Made by a program: the position numbers and the translations under genes
In this document: positions 39,640-48,718 of the stretch, one piece after another
Layout of the letters: every line of letters starts with the position of its first letter
Numbering within the stretch: the stretch's first letter is position 1
The notes under the pieces: generated by a model
The model's input: the letters and a program-made list of their open reading frames with translations, nothing else
The model's database searches: none
What the model was told of the DNA's origin: nothing
DNA from: Saccharopolyspora endophytica
Lineage (GTDB): Bacteria > Actinomycetota > Actinomycetes > Mycobacteriales > Pseudonocardiaceae
Direction of reading: 5' to 3'
Assembly: GCF_018070075.1 (NCBI RefSeq)
Contig: NZ_JAGPXE010000001.1
Span: forward strand, 62,001-126,000
Length of the DNA stretch: 64,000 nt

Positions 39640-40080
39640 CGAGGCGGGAGTTGTCCACTTATCCACCGCCCCTAGTTCTCTTTTCTTTTTTTCTAAGAAG
39701 AGAAGAAATGTCCGCAGTAGTAGTAAGGCCTGTGAGTTGTGGGGACAACCGTCGTTTGGGCTGGTCGGGTGGCGTGGTCGCGTGTGGATGACCACTGGAA
39801 GTAACCGGGGACTACGACAGCCGGGTGGTGGACAACTTCTGGCCGTCTTGAGTTCTTCCACAACCATCCCCAGTTGTCCACACTCCCATCCACAGTCGGA
39901 CCCCAGGTTGTACCCATCCCCGGGTGGATTGGCGGTTCTCCACCGGTCGGGTTGTGGGCAGAGTTGTGGGAACTCTGTTGGCAACCGGCCTCGACCATGT
40001 GGGCAGGCTGTGCACAGCTTGTGGATGGACTGGGGAAAATTGCAGGTCAAGCCTGGGGATGGAAATTCTGTGGACAGCTG
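39640..40080. other. Chromosomal origin of replication (oriC)
   Basis: Between dnaN and dnaA. A perfect DnaA box TTGTCCACA is at 39874-39882. One-mismatch boxes are at 39651 (TTGTCCACT), 39659 (TTATCCACC), 39740 (TGGGGACAA, complement), 39827 (GGTGGACAA, complement) and 40069 (TGTGGACAG, complement). Weaker ones are at 39783, 39854, 39886 and 40020. An AT-rich, T-then-A-biased stretch at 39673-39710 is the best candidate for the unwinding element. Boxes to its left and right point in both directions. Exact ends are approximate. Confidence 0.9.
39673..39710. other. Candidate DNA unwinding element
   Basis: The most AT-rich stretch in oriC: a pyrimidine run (TTCTCTTTTCTTTTTTTC) followed by a purine run (AAGAAGAGAAGAAA), which can also pair as a hairpin. 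It lies directly beside two DnaA boxes at 39651-39667. Confidence 0.6.
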
Positions 40081-40623
40081 GCGTCTTCGAGGGTTTTTTG
40101 TTCTGGCGGTGAGGTGAAGCCCACGGGGCCGGGCAGAAAACTTCTTGGCGTGAATGTTCCCGATCCCACGCACCGCGCTCGGACGAACACTGAAAGTGGT
40201 GATTTCCGGGCGCAGGTCTTGCGCGGAGGCGTTCGGAGGCCCCGTCGTGCGACCGGATCTGGCTCGAATGTTTCTGCTCGGCGCCCAGGATCAGGCCGGA
40301 GGGGTCCAGCAGAAACCTCGCGAGCGCCTCGGCGGACACCGGTGCGGGGCGCGCGGGCAGGGCTGGACCCGCGTCAGAACGCCGGAACATTTCTGCTGGG
40401 GTGGGTGGGTCGGGGCATGCCCCCGTACCAGAAAGATGGGCCGCGCGCGGCCTAGGGAATCACACCAGGGGACCCGCAAAATCCCGTCAGCGGCGAAATG
40501 AGCGGCTGACGCCGAAAAAGCGCAGTTCAGAGCCTCGCGTTGACTGGCTTGGTCAGGCAGGCGGTGTGCTGGAAGGCCCGAGAACTACTCGGACGGCGGT
40601 TGTCCTCGGCGTGGTGCGGTCGT

Positions 40624-42486
40624 TCAGCGGGACTGCTGCTTGATGCGGGCGGTCAGCTCCTGGACGTGCTCGTACACGCGCCGGCGCTCCGCCATCTCCT
40701 TGCGGATCTTCTTGTCGGCGTACATGACCGTGGTGTGGTCGCGGCTGCCGAAGTACTGCCCGATCTTCGGCAGCGACGAGTCCGTCAGCTCCCGGCACAG
40801 GTACATCGCGATCTGCCGGGCCTGGGCCAGCGCCTTCGTCTTGCCGGGCCCGCAGAGGTCGTCCATGGTCACGCCGAAGTAGTCCGCGGTGACCGCCATG
40901 ATCGTCGGCGCGGTGATCTCCGGGGTCTGCGAGTCCGGGATGAGGTCGCGCAGCACGATCTCGGCCAGTTGCAGGTCGACGGGCTGGCGGTTCAGCGACG
41001 CGAACGCCGTGACCCGGATCAGCGCGCCCTCCAGCTCGCGGATGTTGCGCTCGATGCGGGAGGCGATGAACTCCAGCACGTCGGCCGGCGCGTTCATCCG
41101 GTCCTGGGCCGCCTTCTTGCGGAGGATCGCGATCCGGGTCTCCAGCTCAGGCGGCTGGATGTCGGTGATCAGACCCCACTCGAACCGGGTCCGCAGCCGG
41201 TCCTCCAGCGTGCGCAGCCCCTTCGGCGGCCGGTCGGAGGACACCACGATCTGCTTGTTCGAGTTGTGCAGCGTGTTGAAGGTGTGGAAGAACTCCTCCT
41301 GAGTACCTTCCTTGCCCTCCAAGAACTGGATGTCGTCGACCAGCAGCACGTCGACGTCCCGGTAGCGGCGTTGGAACGCCACCTGCCGGTCGTCGCGCAG
41401 CGAGTTGATGAAGTCGTTGGTGAATTCCTCGGTCGAGACGTACCGGACGCGCATCCCGGGGAACAGCCGTTGCGTGTAGTGCCCGACCGCGTGCAGCAGG
41501 TGCGTCTTGCCGAGACCCGACTCGCCCCAGATGAACAGGGGGTTGTACGCCCGAGCAGGTGCCTCGGCCGCGGCGACCGCGGCAGCGTGCGCGAACCGGT
41601 TCGACGAACCGATCACGAAGGTGTCGAAGGTGTACTTGGCGTTGAGCCTGGTCTGCGAGGTCGGCGGCGCGTGCTTGGGCGCGGTGAACGGCTGGCCCTG
41701 CTGCGGCTCGGCCGACGGGATCGTCTGACCGCCCTGGCCGCGACCGAAGGTCGGCCACACGCCCTCGTCAGCGGCCTGCTCACCTGATTCGGGCTCGGCC
41801 GAGTTCGAATCGGTGGAGGGCTCGGAGCTCTCGGACGCGGGTTCGGCCGGCTCGGGCTCCGGTTCGGCCTCGGGTTCAGGCTTGGCCGAGGCGGGCTTCG
41901 GGATCTCGCCGTTGGGCCACTTGAACTCGGCCGTCGGGAAGTCGATGTCCGCGGCCTTCGGCTTCGGCTCGGGCGCGGCGTGCCTGCCCTGGGGCTCTGA
42001 ACTGGGAGAACCGGCGCTGTGCGGGCCGGTGCCGGGCACGATCGGGATGGATCCCGTGTGCCCGATCGAACCGGTGTGCGCCGTGTGCCCGAAGGAGCTG
42101 TCGCCGCCGTAACCGGGGACGGAGATGTAGCTGGACGACGACTGGTCGTCGCCGCCGCGAGGGCTCCACGTCTCCGGGGCGGGTGCAGGAGCGGGCGCGG
42201 CGACCGGGCGGGTCGGCGCGGGCACCGCGGTGTCGACCTTCACGGCCAGCGAGACGTCGCGGCCGAGACGGCGGGAGAGGGCATCGGTGATCGGATCGCG
42301 CAGCGCGCGTTCGATGGCTTCCTTCGCGAAGTCGCTCGGAGCGGCCAGCAGCGCGGTCCCGTCGAGCAGCCCGATGGGGCGGGTGACCCGCATCCACGCG
42401 CGTTGCTGCGGCGAGAGAGTGCCGGAGGACAGCTCCTGCACCACCTCTTCCCAAACTCGACCGAGATCGGCTTGGTGGTCGGACAC
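40624..42486 (-). CDS. dnaA: DnaA: replication initiator ATPase
   Basis: 620 residues from a GTG at 42486 ([18 protein letters not shown]) with GGGAG upstream; the longer frame was rejected. Domain I 1-85; domain II about 88-278, an unusually long Pro/Glu/Ser-rich linker; domain III AAA+ ATPase with Walker [10 protein letters not shown] (321-329), Walker [15 protein letters not shown]; domain IV with the DNA-binding signature [15 protein letters not shown] near the C-terminus. It binds the boxes in oriC and probably the two boxes in its own upstream region. Confidence 0.98.
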   Translation of the reverse strand: MSDHQADLGRVWEEVVQELSSGTLSPQQRAWMRVTRPIGLLDGTALLAAPSDFAKEAIERALRDPITDALSRRLGRDVSLAVKVDTAVPAPTRPVAAPAPAPAPETWSPRGGDDQSSSSYISVPGYGGDSSFGHTAHTGSIGHTGSIPIVPGTGPHSAGSPSSEPQGRHAAPEPKPKAADIDFPTAEFKWPNGEIPKPASAKPEPEAEPEPEPAEPASESSEPSTDSNSAEPESGEQAADEGVWPTFGRGQGGQTIPSAEPQQGQPFTAPKHAPPTSQTRLNAKYTFDTFVIGSSNRFAHAAAVAAAEAPARAYNPLFIWGESGLGKTHLLHAVGHYTQRLFPGMRVRYVSTEEFTNDFINSLRDDRQVAFQRRYRDVDVLLVDDIQFLEGKEGTQEEFFHTFNTLHNSNKQIVVSSDRPPKGLRTLEDRLRTRFEWGLITDIQPPELETRIAILRKKAAQDRMNAPADVLEFIASRIERNIRELEGALIRVTAFASLNRQPVDLQLAEIVLRDLIPDSQTPEITAPTIMAVTADYFGVTMDDLCGPGKTKALAQARQIAMYLCRELTDSSLPKIGQYFGSRDHTTVMYADKKIRKEMAERRRVYEHVQELTARIKQQSR

Positions 42487-43151
42487 CGCCTGCTCCCCTC
42501 CCCTCGCTTGATGCTCCCCGGTTGCGGCCCCGGTCCCCAACCCCCAAGGTTGCACGGGTAGCGGGTACCACGGAATGAGTGGGCGACTCGATGGACACAC
42601 GTGTCCACAGAGTTGTCCACAGCTTGTGTATGAAGGTACGGCAGCCCGTTCCGGTGTTTCCCCCTGGGGCCGTAGTACCCCTGCGATCCAGGTCAGTTCC
42701 CCCTGACTGCCGACCGATGCTCCCAACCACCGGTCTGCGACATCGCAGGGAGGCACGCTAACAAGCGGCGGCCTCAGCCACAAGCAGGTCCCCGGGGCCT
42801 CGCGGAGATCGTGATGTGGCAGGCTCTTCGGTGTCGACGAGCGGTGACCCGATCACCAGCGCGGACATCTCCGCGAGCCTCGCAACCCGCTTCGCCGGAC
42901 CTGGCCGCCTTCGTTATGGGGCCGATATCGCCGGATGCCGACCCCGGCTGTGAACCTGCTGTTGGCTCTGGCGTACCCTCGTACAGTCCCCCGCTTGTGC
43001 AGCGGGCATGTCGGCGCGCCGACATCACGCCCGGCCTTGCGGCTCTTGGTCCGTAACCTGCGGACCTGCGGGTTGAAGAACCGGGGACACCAAGACCGAA
43101 CCGTGGTCCGAAAGCGACCATCGGTGCCTGTAGTAACCGGGAGATCCGACC
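42487..43151. promoter_or_regulatory. Divergent dnaA/rpmH regulatory region
   Basis: 665 bases between outward-facing dnaA and rpmH. Contains two DnaA boxes about 115-135 bases upstream of the dnaA start. No gene was found; the longest frames have shadow-like composition. Promoters for rpmH must lie in the right-hand part, but no hexamer pair was convincing. Confidence 0.6.
42601..42621 (+). promoter_or_regulatory. DnaA boxes upstream of dnaA
   Basis: GTGTCCACA (42601-42609) and the perfect TTGTCCACA (42613-42621), same orientation, 12 bases apart. Their location fits autoregulation of dnaA, which is known in Streptomyces and mycobacteria. Confidence 0.7.
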
Positions 43152-43295
43152 GTGAGCAAGGGCAAGCGCACTTTCCAGCCGAACAACCGCCGCCGTGCCA
43201 GGAAGCACGGGTTCCGGCTGCGCATGCGCACTCGCGCCGGCCGGGCCATCGTGGCCACGCGCCGTCGCCGGGGCCGCGCGCAGCTGTCTGCCTGA
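43152..43295 (+). CDS. rpmH: Ribosomal protein bL34
   Basis: 47 residues from a GTG at 43152 with GGGAG 7 bases upstream. The sequence [20 protein letters not shown] continues with [20 protein letters not shown], the invariant L34 pattern. A component of the 50S subunit. First gene of the rpmH-rnpA-yidD-yidC-khpB series reading away from oriC; rnpA starts 12 bases after its stop. Confidence 0.98.
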   Translation: MSKGKRTFQPNNRRRARKHGFRLRMRTRAGRAIVATRRRRGRAQLSA

Positions 43296-43307
43296 TCGCG
43301 TCCGGCC

Positions 43308-43739
43308 GTGCTTCCCACGGCAGCCCGGCTGACCAGGAACCAGGACTTTCGCCTGGTGGTCCGTCGTGGTCGTCGGGCCGGACGTCCCCGACTGGTGGTC
43401 CACGTCCTGCGCCCGGATCAGACCCGGGCTCGGGACTGTGGTGAGGCCAAGCCGGAGGCTCAAGCTAATACGGCACCCACCCGGGACTCGTCTGCTTCGA
43501 CCCGGGTGGGTTTTGTCGTCAGCAAGGCCGTGGGTGTCGCGGTGGTGCGCCACCGGGTCGCCCGCCGTCTGCGTCACTTGATGCGAGACCGCCTCCCGGA
43601 CCTGCCCGCTGGCACACTGGTGGTGGTTCGGGCGCTGCCTCCGGCAGCGGACGCGTCCAGCCGGGAGCTCGGCACGGACATCGACGCGGCGTTGAAAAAG
43701 CTTCGCGTCCGTTACCCCGATGGCCCGGACAGCAGGTGA
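43308..43739 (+). CDS. rnpA: Ribonuclease P protein component
   Basis: 143 residues from a GTG at 43308. Begins [20 protein letters not shown]; the RNR-type basic helix is [16 protein letters not shown] after [14 protein letters not shown], all expected for RnpA. An insertion near residues 40-65 ([20 protein letters not shown]) lengthens the central loop relative to the usual 115-125 residues. It supports the RNA subunit in tRNA 5' maturation. Overlaps yidD by 4 bases. Confidence 0.95.
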   Translation: MLPTAARLTRNQDFRLVVRRGRRAGRPRLVVHVLRPDQTRARDCGEAKPEAQANTAPTRDSSASTRVGFVVSKAVGVAVVRHRVARRLRHLMRDRLPDLPAGTLVVVRALPPAADASSRELGTDIDAALKKLRVRYPDGPDSR

Positions 43740-44086
43740 TGGCGGGGTTGCAGGAGATGGCACCGGATCGGCGGCATGACGAATCGCATGACGAAAGTCG
43801 TGCGGGGCGCAAACCCCACCTGTCCGCCTGGCTCCTGCTCGGCCCGGTGCACGTCTACCGCAAGGTCATCTCCCCACTGCTGCCGCCGATGTGCCGGTTC
43901 TACCCCAGCTGCAGCGCCTACGCTGTCGAGGCGCTGACCGTGCACGGGTTGTTCCGCGGCGGATGGCTCACCGTCCGCAGGCTCCTGCGCTGCGGCCCCT
44001 GGCACCCCGGAGGACTGGACCCGGTCCCACCACACCGTGAGCGGCGAGCCGGCATTCGCCTTTCCGACAAACCCGCCGAGGAGTAG
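43736..44086 (+). CDS. yidD: YidD: membrane protein insertion efficiency factor
   Basis: 116 residues from a GTG at 43736 overlapping the rnpA stop; an ATG at 43739 or 43757 is possible. The family core is clear: [58 protein letters not shown]. The N-terminal 25 residues are a variable, charged extension. YidD assists YidC/Sec-dependent insertion. The yidC gene starts 5 bases later. Confidence 0.95.
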   Translation: MMAGLQEMAPDRRHDESHDESRAGRKPHLSAWLLLGPVHVYRKVISPLLPPMCRFYPSCSAYAVEALTVHGLFRGGWLTVRRLLRCGPWHPGGLDPVPPHRERRAGIRLSDKPAEE

Positions 44087-44091
44087 CCCGC

Positions 44092-45030
44092 GTGCTGGAC
44101 TTCATCTACTACCCCGTGTCGGCCATCCTCTGGTTCTGGCACAAGGTCTTCGGCTCCGTGCTCGAACCGTCGAGCGGATTCGCTTGGGCGCTCTCGGTCA
44201 TCTTCCTGGTCTTCACCCTGCGCGTTCTGCTGTTCAAGCCGTTCGTGCACCAGGTGCGGTCGATGAAGAAGATGCAGGAGTTCGCTCCCCTGGTGCGGGA
44301 GCTGCAGGAGAAGCACGGCGACGACAAGCAGAAGCTCGCCGCGGAGATGCAGAAGCTCCAGACCGAGCAGGGCTTCAACCCGCTCTCCGGCTGCCTGCCC
44401 ATGCTCGTGCAGGTCCCGGTGTTCATCGGTCTCTTCCACGTGCTCAACGGCTTCAAGCCCGGCGCCCCCGGCAACTTCGTGTTCAACGCCGCCGACGTCG
44501 CCTCCTTCGTCGAGGCCGACCTGTTCGGCGCGAAGCTGTCCAACACGCTCAGTCAGCCGGCCGAGCTGCTCGCCACGTTCGGCACCGACCGGCTGTCCAT
44601 GATGACCGTCGCCGTGCCGCTGATGATCGCCGCTGCGATCGCCACGCACTTCACCGCCCGGCACTCGCTGCAGCGGCAGAGCCCCGAGGCCGCCGCCAGC
44701 CCGCAGGCGGCGATGACCAACAAACTGATGCTGTGGATCTTCCCGATGTTCGCTATCGTCGGTGGTCCGTTCCTCCCGCTGGCCATTCTGATCTACTGGC
44801 TGGCCAACAACTTCTGGACGCTGGGACAGCAACGAGTGGTGTACCGCCGGATCGATCGCGAGGAGGCTGCGTCCGCTGACGCGCCCGCGGTCGCGAACTC
44901 GGCAGGCGCTGCTACGGCAGTCGTCGACAGCACCACCGCTGAGAAGGCGTCCGATGACCAACCCGGTGAGATCCCCGGGGTGATCGAAGACCGCGCTCGT
45001 GACACGGACAAGCCGGGCGAGACCCGCTGA
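44092..45030 (+). CDS. yidC: YidC/Oxa1-family membrane protein insertase
   Basis: 312 residues from a GTG at 44092. Gram-positive-type YidC without the large periplasmic domain: MLDFIYYPVSAILWFWHKVF, first helix SVIFLVFTLRVLLFKPFV containing the functionally key Arg, a cytoplasmic coiled coil (KKMQEFAPLVRELQEKHGDD), NPLSGCLPMLVQVPVFIGLF, and later helices to LAILIYWLANNFW. The acidic, Ala-rich tail (about 255-312) is cytoplasmic. It inserts membrane proteins alone or with SecYEG. Confidence 0.96.
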   Translation: MLDFIYYPVSAILWFWHKVFGSVLEPSSGFAWALSVIFLVFTLRVLLFKPFVHQVRSMKKMQEFAPLVRELQEKHGDDKQKLAAEMQKLQTEQGFNPLSGCLPMLVQVPVFIGLFHVLNGFKPGAPGNFVFNAADVASFVEADLFGAKLSNTLSQPAELLATFGTDRLSMMTVAVPLMIAAAIATHFTARHSLQRQSPEAAASPQAAMTNKLMLWIFPMFAIVGGPFLPLAILIYWLANNFWTLGQQRVVYRRIDREEAASADAPAVANSAGAATAVVDSTTAEKASDDQPGEIPGVIEDRARDTDKPGETR

Positions 45031-45063
45031 CCCCGTCGCGAACCCCTGGAGAGGAGACACCCA

Positions 45064-45615
45064 GTGTCTGAAACTGTGCAGGAGAGCCCGGCCGTCGCCG
45101 AGGCCACCGACTCCCCCGCCAACGACGAGTCCTCCCCCGAGGTGTCCAACACCGAGGCCTTGCTGGTGCAGGAAGGTGACGTCGCAGGCGACTACCTGGA
45201 GCGGCTGCTCGACCTGCTCGACTACGACGGCGACATCGACCTCGACGTCGAGGCCGGCCGTGCGGTGGTGAGCATCGACGGAGGATCCGACCTCGAGAAG
45301 CTCGTCGGCGGTCGCGGCCAGGTGCTCGAAGCCCTGCAGGAGCTGACCCGGCTCGCCGTCCAGCAGGACACTGGCGTGCGCAGCCGCCTCATGCTCGACG
45401 TCGCCGGCTGGCGAGCCGGGCGCCGCGAGGAGCTCTCCGAGATCGGCCGGTCCACCGCCGAGGAAGTTCTCAAGAGCGGCCAGGAGGCTCGGCTGCGGCC
45501 GATGACCCCGTTCGAGCGGAAGATCATCCACGACGCCGTCGCGGCGATCGATGGGGTCTACAGCGAGAGCGAAGGCGAAGAGCCCAACCGCAAGGTCGTC
45601 GTCTTCAAGAGCTGA
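45064..45615 (+). CDS. khpB: KhpB (Jag): KH/R3H RNA-binding protein
   Basis: 183 residues from a GTG at 45064 with GGAGAGGAG upstream. An acidic N-terminal segment, a KH-like domain at about 45-115 (VVSIDGGSDLEKLVGGRGQV, LEALQELTRLAV), then an R3H domain (LRPMTPFERKIIHDAVAAID, GVYSESEGEEPNRKVVV). It binds RNA and, in other Gram-positives, acts with KhpA in cell-size control. Last gene before the terminator at 45631-45667. Confidence 0.94.
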   Translation: MSETVQESPAVAEATDSPANDESSPEVSNTEALLVQEGDVAGDYLERLLDLLDYDGDIDLDVEAGRAVVSIDGGSDLEKLVGGRGQVLEALQELTRLAVQQDTGVRSRLMLDVAGWRAGRREELSEIGRSTAEEVLKSGQEARLRPMTPFERKIIHDAVAAIDGVYSESEGEEPNRKVVVFKS

Positions 45616-45630
45616 CCCGCTCCCCTGCTG

Positions 45631-45667
45631 AACGCCCCCGTCGGACTCGAAGTCCGGCGGGGGCGTT
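45631..45667 (+). terminator. Terminator after khpB
   Basis: AACGCCCCCG (45631-45640) pairs with CGGGGGCGTT (45658-45667) with an inner TCGGACT/AGTCCG stem, followed by TTG. It ends the rpmH-khpB operon. Confidence 0.85.
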
Positions 45668-45789
45668 TTGTCGACTTGGGCACTGGCGGGTGTGCCGCGC
45701 GCCGGACTGGGCTGTAGTCGTGGTGCAACCGTTCTGAAACTCTGGTCTGGCTGAATGGTCCTTGGCCTCGCCGGTACTCGTTCGGCGTG

Positions 45790-45803
45790 GTTTCACGTGA
45801 AAC
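45790..45803. promoter_or_regulatory. parS site
   Basis: Perfect GTTTCACGTGAAAC palindrome, the ParB-binding centromere sequence. First of the cluster, 91 bases upstream of the rsmG start. Confidence 0.95.
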
Positions 45804-45860
45804 AGCGGGTTGGTGCGCGGCTTCGGATCGCGATCCGGCAGGCTAGACGCGACGTCTTTG

Positions 45861-45874
45861 GTTTCACGTGAAAC
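45861..45874. promoter_or_regulatory. parS site at the rsmG ribosome-binding region
   Basis: Perfect GTTTCACGTGAAAC ending 6 bases before the GTG start codon of rsmG, so it occupies the promoter or leader of the rsmG-parA-parB operon. Confidence 0.95.
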
Positions 45875-45880
45875 AGCGGG

Positions 45881-46585
45881 GTGAATGTCTTGACCGGAGG
45901 TGCGCCCGAGGCGGCGCGGGTCGTTTTCGGCGAGCGAGTGGAGTTGGCGGAGAGGTTCGCCGAGTTACTCCACGAGCACGGAATCCGTCGCGGATTGATC
46001 GGTCCACGCGAATTGGACCGGCTCTGGGAAAGACATCTGCTGAACTCTGCTGTGATTGCGGAGTTGCTCCCCCCTCAAAGCCGGGTTGTGGACGTAGGCT
46101 CTGGGGCGGGGTTGCCGGGCATCCCGTTGGCGATCGCTCGCCCGGATCTCACCCTCACCTTGCTGGAGCCGATGGCTCGGCGGGTGACGTGGTTGCAGGA
46201 AGTCATCACCGAGCTGGCACTCACCGTTGAGGTGGTGCGTGGTCGTGCCGAGGAGGGTCCGGTGCGCGAACGACTTGCCGATCAGGACGTCGTGACCGCG
46301 CGCGCCGTGGCGCCGATGGAACGGCTCGCGAAGTGGTCTCTCCCGCTGCTGCGGCAGGACGGCCTACTGCTCGCCATGAAGGGCGATAGCGCGGCTGAAG
46401 AACTCGAACGGGATGCGGCGGCGATCGCCGCGGCCGGTGGCGGTCGTGGCGAAGTCAAATCATGCGGTGTCGGCGTACTCGATGTGCCGACGACCGTTGT
46501 CGTGGTGGAGCGGGTCGCGGCGGCCCGAACCTCGTCCGGTCGGCGTCGTGAGACACGTCGAGCGAGAAAGGAACGTGGACGGTGA
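45881..46585 (+). CDS. rsmG: RsmG (GidB): 16S rRNA G527 N7-methyltransferase
   Basis: 234 residues from a GTG at 45881. Conserved GidB features: AELLHEHGIRRGLIGPRELD, RLWERHLLNSAVI, SAM site RVVDVGSGAGLPGIPLAIAR, and VVTARAVAPMERLAKWSLPL. It methylates G527 (E. coli numbering) of 16S rRNA; loss gives low-level streptomycin resistance in other bacteria. A basic Arg-rich C-terminal tail is present. Its stop overlaps the parA GTG by 4 bases. Confidence 0.96.
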   Translation: MNVLTGGAPEAARVVFGERVELAERFAELLHEHGIRRGLIGPRELDRLWERHLLNSAVIAELLPPQSRVVDVGSGAGLPGIPLAIARPDLTLTLLEPMARRVTWLQEVITELALTVEVVRGRAEEGPVRERLADQDVVTARAVAPMERLAKWSLPLLRQDGLLLAMKGDSAAEELERDAAAIAAAGGGRGEVKSCGVGVLDVPTTVVVVERVAAARTSSGRRRETRRARKERGR

Positions 46586-47577
46586 ATCCGGAGGAAAACG
46601 GAGCGGGTCGGGTTTCACGTGAAACAAGGGGGCGCGCGATGGGCGCCATGCGATTCCCCTCCGGCCCGGAGACCAACGCCATGAGCTTCGGCCGGGACGA
46701 CATCGGCTGGACTCCGATCATGGAGGAGGCGCAGCGCGCCACGCGCGTGCTGCACCCCGACGAGCTGGACCTCCCCCGCCCCAAGAACCGGCGCATCATC
46801 ACCGTGGCCAACCAGAAGGGCGGCGTCGGCAAGACGACGAGCACGGTGAACCTCGCGGCCGGTCTGGCGCTGCACGGCCTCAAGGTTCTGGTGATCGACC
46901 TCGACCCGCAGGGCAACGCGAGCACCGCGCTGGGTGTCGAGCACCGCGGTGGCGTTCCCTCGGTCTACGAGGTGCTGCTCGGTGAGATCAGCGTCGCGGA
47001 CGCGGCGGCCAAGAGCACCCAGTCGGACAACCTCTTCTGCGTCCCGGCCACGATCGACCTCGCCGGCTCGGAGATCGAGCTCGTCACCATGGTGGCTCGG
47101 GAGGGCCGCCTGAAGGAGGCGCTGAACTCCGAAGCGGTCGAGGCGCTGGACTTCGACTACGTCTTCGTGGACTGCCCTCCGTCGCTCGGCCTGCTCACGG
47201 TGAACGCGTTGGTCGCCGCGCACGAGGTGCTGATCCCGATCCAGTGCGAGTACTACGCGCTGGAGGGTCTGGGACAGCTGCTCCGCAACATCGAGCTGGT
47301 GCAGTCCCACCTCAACCCGGCTCTGTGGGTCTCGACGATCCTGCTGACGATGTACGACGGGCGGACCAAGCTCGCCGATCAGGTCACCGCCGAGGTGCGC
47401 GGTCATTTCGGAGACCTGACCCTGCGGACGGTGATTCCGCGTAGCGTGAAGATTTCTGAGGCTCCGGGCTTCGGTCAGACTGTGCTGACCTACGATCCGG
47501 GATCACGAGGCTCGATGAGCTACCTGGACGCGGCGCGAGAGATCGCGGAGCGGGGTGCCGAAAGGAAGACAGCATGA
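46582..47577 (+). CDS. parA: ParA: chromosome-partitioning ATPase
   Basis: 331 residues from a GTG at 46582 overlapping rsmG. The ATG at 46639 has AAGGGGG 6 bases upstream and is a serious alternative start (312 residues). Deviant Walker [12 protein letters not shown] with the signature first Lys79 and Lys84; [30 protein letters not shown]. ParA forms a DNA-bound gradient that moves ParB-parS complexes after replication. A parS site lies in its N-terminal codons or 5' leader depending on the start. The parB start overlaps its stop by 4 bases. Confidence 0.97.
   Translation: MNPEENGAGRVSRETRGRAMGAMRFPSGPETNAMSFGRDDIGWTPIMEEAQRATRVLHPDELDLPRPKNRRIITVANQKGGVGKTTSTVNLAAGLALHGLKVLVIDLDPQGNASTALGVEHRGGVPSVYEVLLGEISVADAAAKSTQSDNLFCVPATIDLAGSEIELVTMVAREGRLKEALNSEAVEALDFDYVFVDCPPSLGLLTVNALVAAHEVLIPIQCEYYALEGLGQLLRNIELVQSHLNPALWVSTILLTMYDGRTKLADQVTAEVRGHFGDLTLRTVIPRSVKISEAPGFGQTVLTYDPGSRGSMSYLDAAREIAERGAERKTA
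46612..46625. promoter_or_regulatory. parS site at the parA 5' end
   Basis: Perfect GTTTCACGTGAAAC. If parA starts at 46582 it encodes VSRET in frame; if at 46639 it lies in the leader just before the ribosome site. Confidence 0.95.
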
Positions 47578-48584
47578 CCGAGCGACGAGGTGGTCTGGGC
47601 CGCGGTATCGCCGCGCTGATCCCGAGCGCTCCCCCAGCCGGTGCGGATGGCGCCACGCTGGGCGGAGCGACCTCAGGTTTGCGTGGTGGGCCCGCGTACG
47701 GCGGCTCCCAGCCCGAGCCCTCCGTTTCACGTGAAACGGAGAGCGAGGCGCAGGGATCCGTCGCGGGTGCCGTCTACAAAGAGATCGCCATCGCATCGAT
47801 CAACCCCAACCCGAAGCAGCCTCGTCAGGTCTTCGACGAGGAAGCGCTCAACGAGTTGGAGCACTCGATCCGCGAGTTCGGGCTCATGCAGCCCATCGTG
47901 GTGCGCGAGATCGAGGCCGATCAGTACGAGCTGATCATGGGCGAGCGCCGGTGGCGCGCTTCCCAGCTGGCGGGTCTGGAGTACATCCCCGCGATCGTCC
48001 GCGAGACCAAGGACGACGCACTGCTCCGGGACGCGCTGCTGGAGAACATCCACCGCGTTCAGCTCAACCCGCTGGAAGAGGCGGCGGCCTACCAGCAGCT
48101 GCTGGACGAGTTCGGCGTGACCCACGATGAACTCGCGGACCGGATCGGTCGGAGCCGTCCGGTCATCACCAACACCATCCGGCTGCTGCGCCTCCCCCTC
48201 GAAGTCCAGCGTCGGGTCGCCGTCGGCGTGCTGTCGGCCGGCCACGCCCGCGCGCTGCTGAGCCTCGAGGACGTCGGGCATCAGGAAGACCTGGCGAAGC
48301 GGATCGTCGCGGAGGGTCTTTCGGTCCGCGCGACCGAGGAGCAGGTGACGCTCAAGAAGTCCGAGGCTCCTGCGAAGGAGAAGTCCTCGGCGAAGAAGCA
48401 GATCCAGGCGCCTGGGTTCGATCGGTTGGCGGACCGGCTCGCGAACCACTTCGACACCAAGGTGAAGGTGGCCCGCGGGAGCCGGAAGGGCAAGATCGTC
48501 ATCGAATACGGCTCGGTTGACGATCTTGAGCGCATCGCGGAGTTGATCTTGGGTCACGAGGCCCGTGGAATCAGCGAGGAATGA
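47574..48584 (+). CDS. parB: ParB: centromere-binding CTPase
   Basis: 336 residues. N-terminal ParA-contact peptide [15 protein letters not shown], a disordered linker (16-65) that contains an in-frame parS, then the CTP-binding core ([54 protein letters not shown]), a helix-turn-helix for parS ([20 protein letters not shown]) and the C-terminal dimerisation domain ([19 protein letters not shown]). It loads at parS, spreads as a CTP clamp and recruits condensin. Followed by hairpins and another parS. Confidence 0.97.
   Translation: MTERRGGLGRGIAALIPSAPPAGADGATLGGATSGLRGGPAYGGSQPEPSVSRETESEAQGSVAGAVYKEIAIASINPNPKQPRQVFDEEALNELEHSIREFGLMQPIVVREIEADQYELIMGERRWRASQLAGLEYIPAIVRETKDDALLRDALLENIHRVQLNPLEEAAAYQQLLDEFGVTHDELADRIGRSRPVITNTIRLLRLPLEVQRRVAVGVLSAGHARALLSLEDVGHQEDLAKRIVAEGLSVRATEEQVTLKKSEAPAKEKSSAKKQIQAPGFDRLADRLANHFDTKVKVARGSRKGKIVIEYGSVDDLERIAELILGHEARGISEE
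47724..47737. promoter_or_regulatory. parS site inside parB
   Basis: Perfect GTTTCACGTGAAAC in the coding sequence of parB, read in frame as VSRET at about residues 51-55 of the disordered linker. Confidence 0.95.
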
Positions 48585-48619
48585 CACCGGGGCCTTACGT
48601 CACGGTGATGATTACTGAT

Positions 48620-48642
48620 CGTGATCGAATGGCTCGATCACG
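48620..48642 (+). terminator. Hairpin downstream of parB
   Basis: CGTGATCGA (48620-48628) pairs with TCGATCACG (48634-48642). No T run; it may help the stronger hairpin 20 bases further on. Confidence 0.45.
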
Positions 48643-48662
48643 GTGACGGTCGGCGATCGACG

Positions 48663-48697
48663 AAAAAGCGGCGGACTCCACGGAGTCCGCCGCTTTT
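48663..48697. terminator. Bidirectional terminator between parB and the ligase-like gene
   Basis: AAAAGCGGCGGACTCC pairs with GGAGTCCGCCGCTTTT around a 2-base loop; A and T runs flank the GC stem on both sides. A parS site begins at the next base. Confidence 0.85.
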
Positions 48698-48711
48698 GTT
48701 TCACGTGAAAC
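48698..48711. promoter_or_regulatory. parS site after parB
   Basis: Perfect GTTTCACGTGAAAC, 114 bases past the parB stop, directly next to the terminator hairpin and 8 bases before the end of the ligase-like gene. Confidence 0.95.
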
Positions 48712-48718
48712 GCGCGAG

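Larger units (their letters stand above)
39406..40623. other. dnaA-dnaN intergenic region
   Basis: 1.2 kb without genes. The dnaN-proximal half holds oriC with its DnaA boxes and an AT-rich element. From about 40090 to 40620 no DnaA boxes or other clear signals were seen. Open frames through this stretch are chance products of low stop frequency. Confidence 0.7.

Noticed and set aside
39874-40455. Open frames through oriC
   Set aside because: They cross DnaA boxes, lack ribosome sites and have unnatural composition; the region is best explained as the origin.
42774-43763. Minus-strand open frame between dnaA and rnpA
   Set aside because: It overlaps rpmH and most of rnpA on the opposite strand and has no ribosome site or protein-like composition.
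46582-48584. Possibility that parA/parB belong to an integrated plasmid
   Set aside because: Position next to rsmG and oriC, the parS cluster and chromosomal-type sequences all fit the native chromosomal system.
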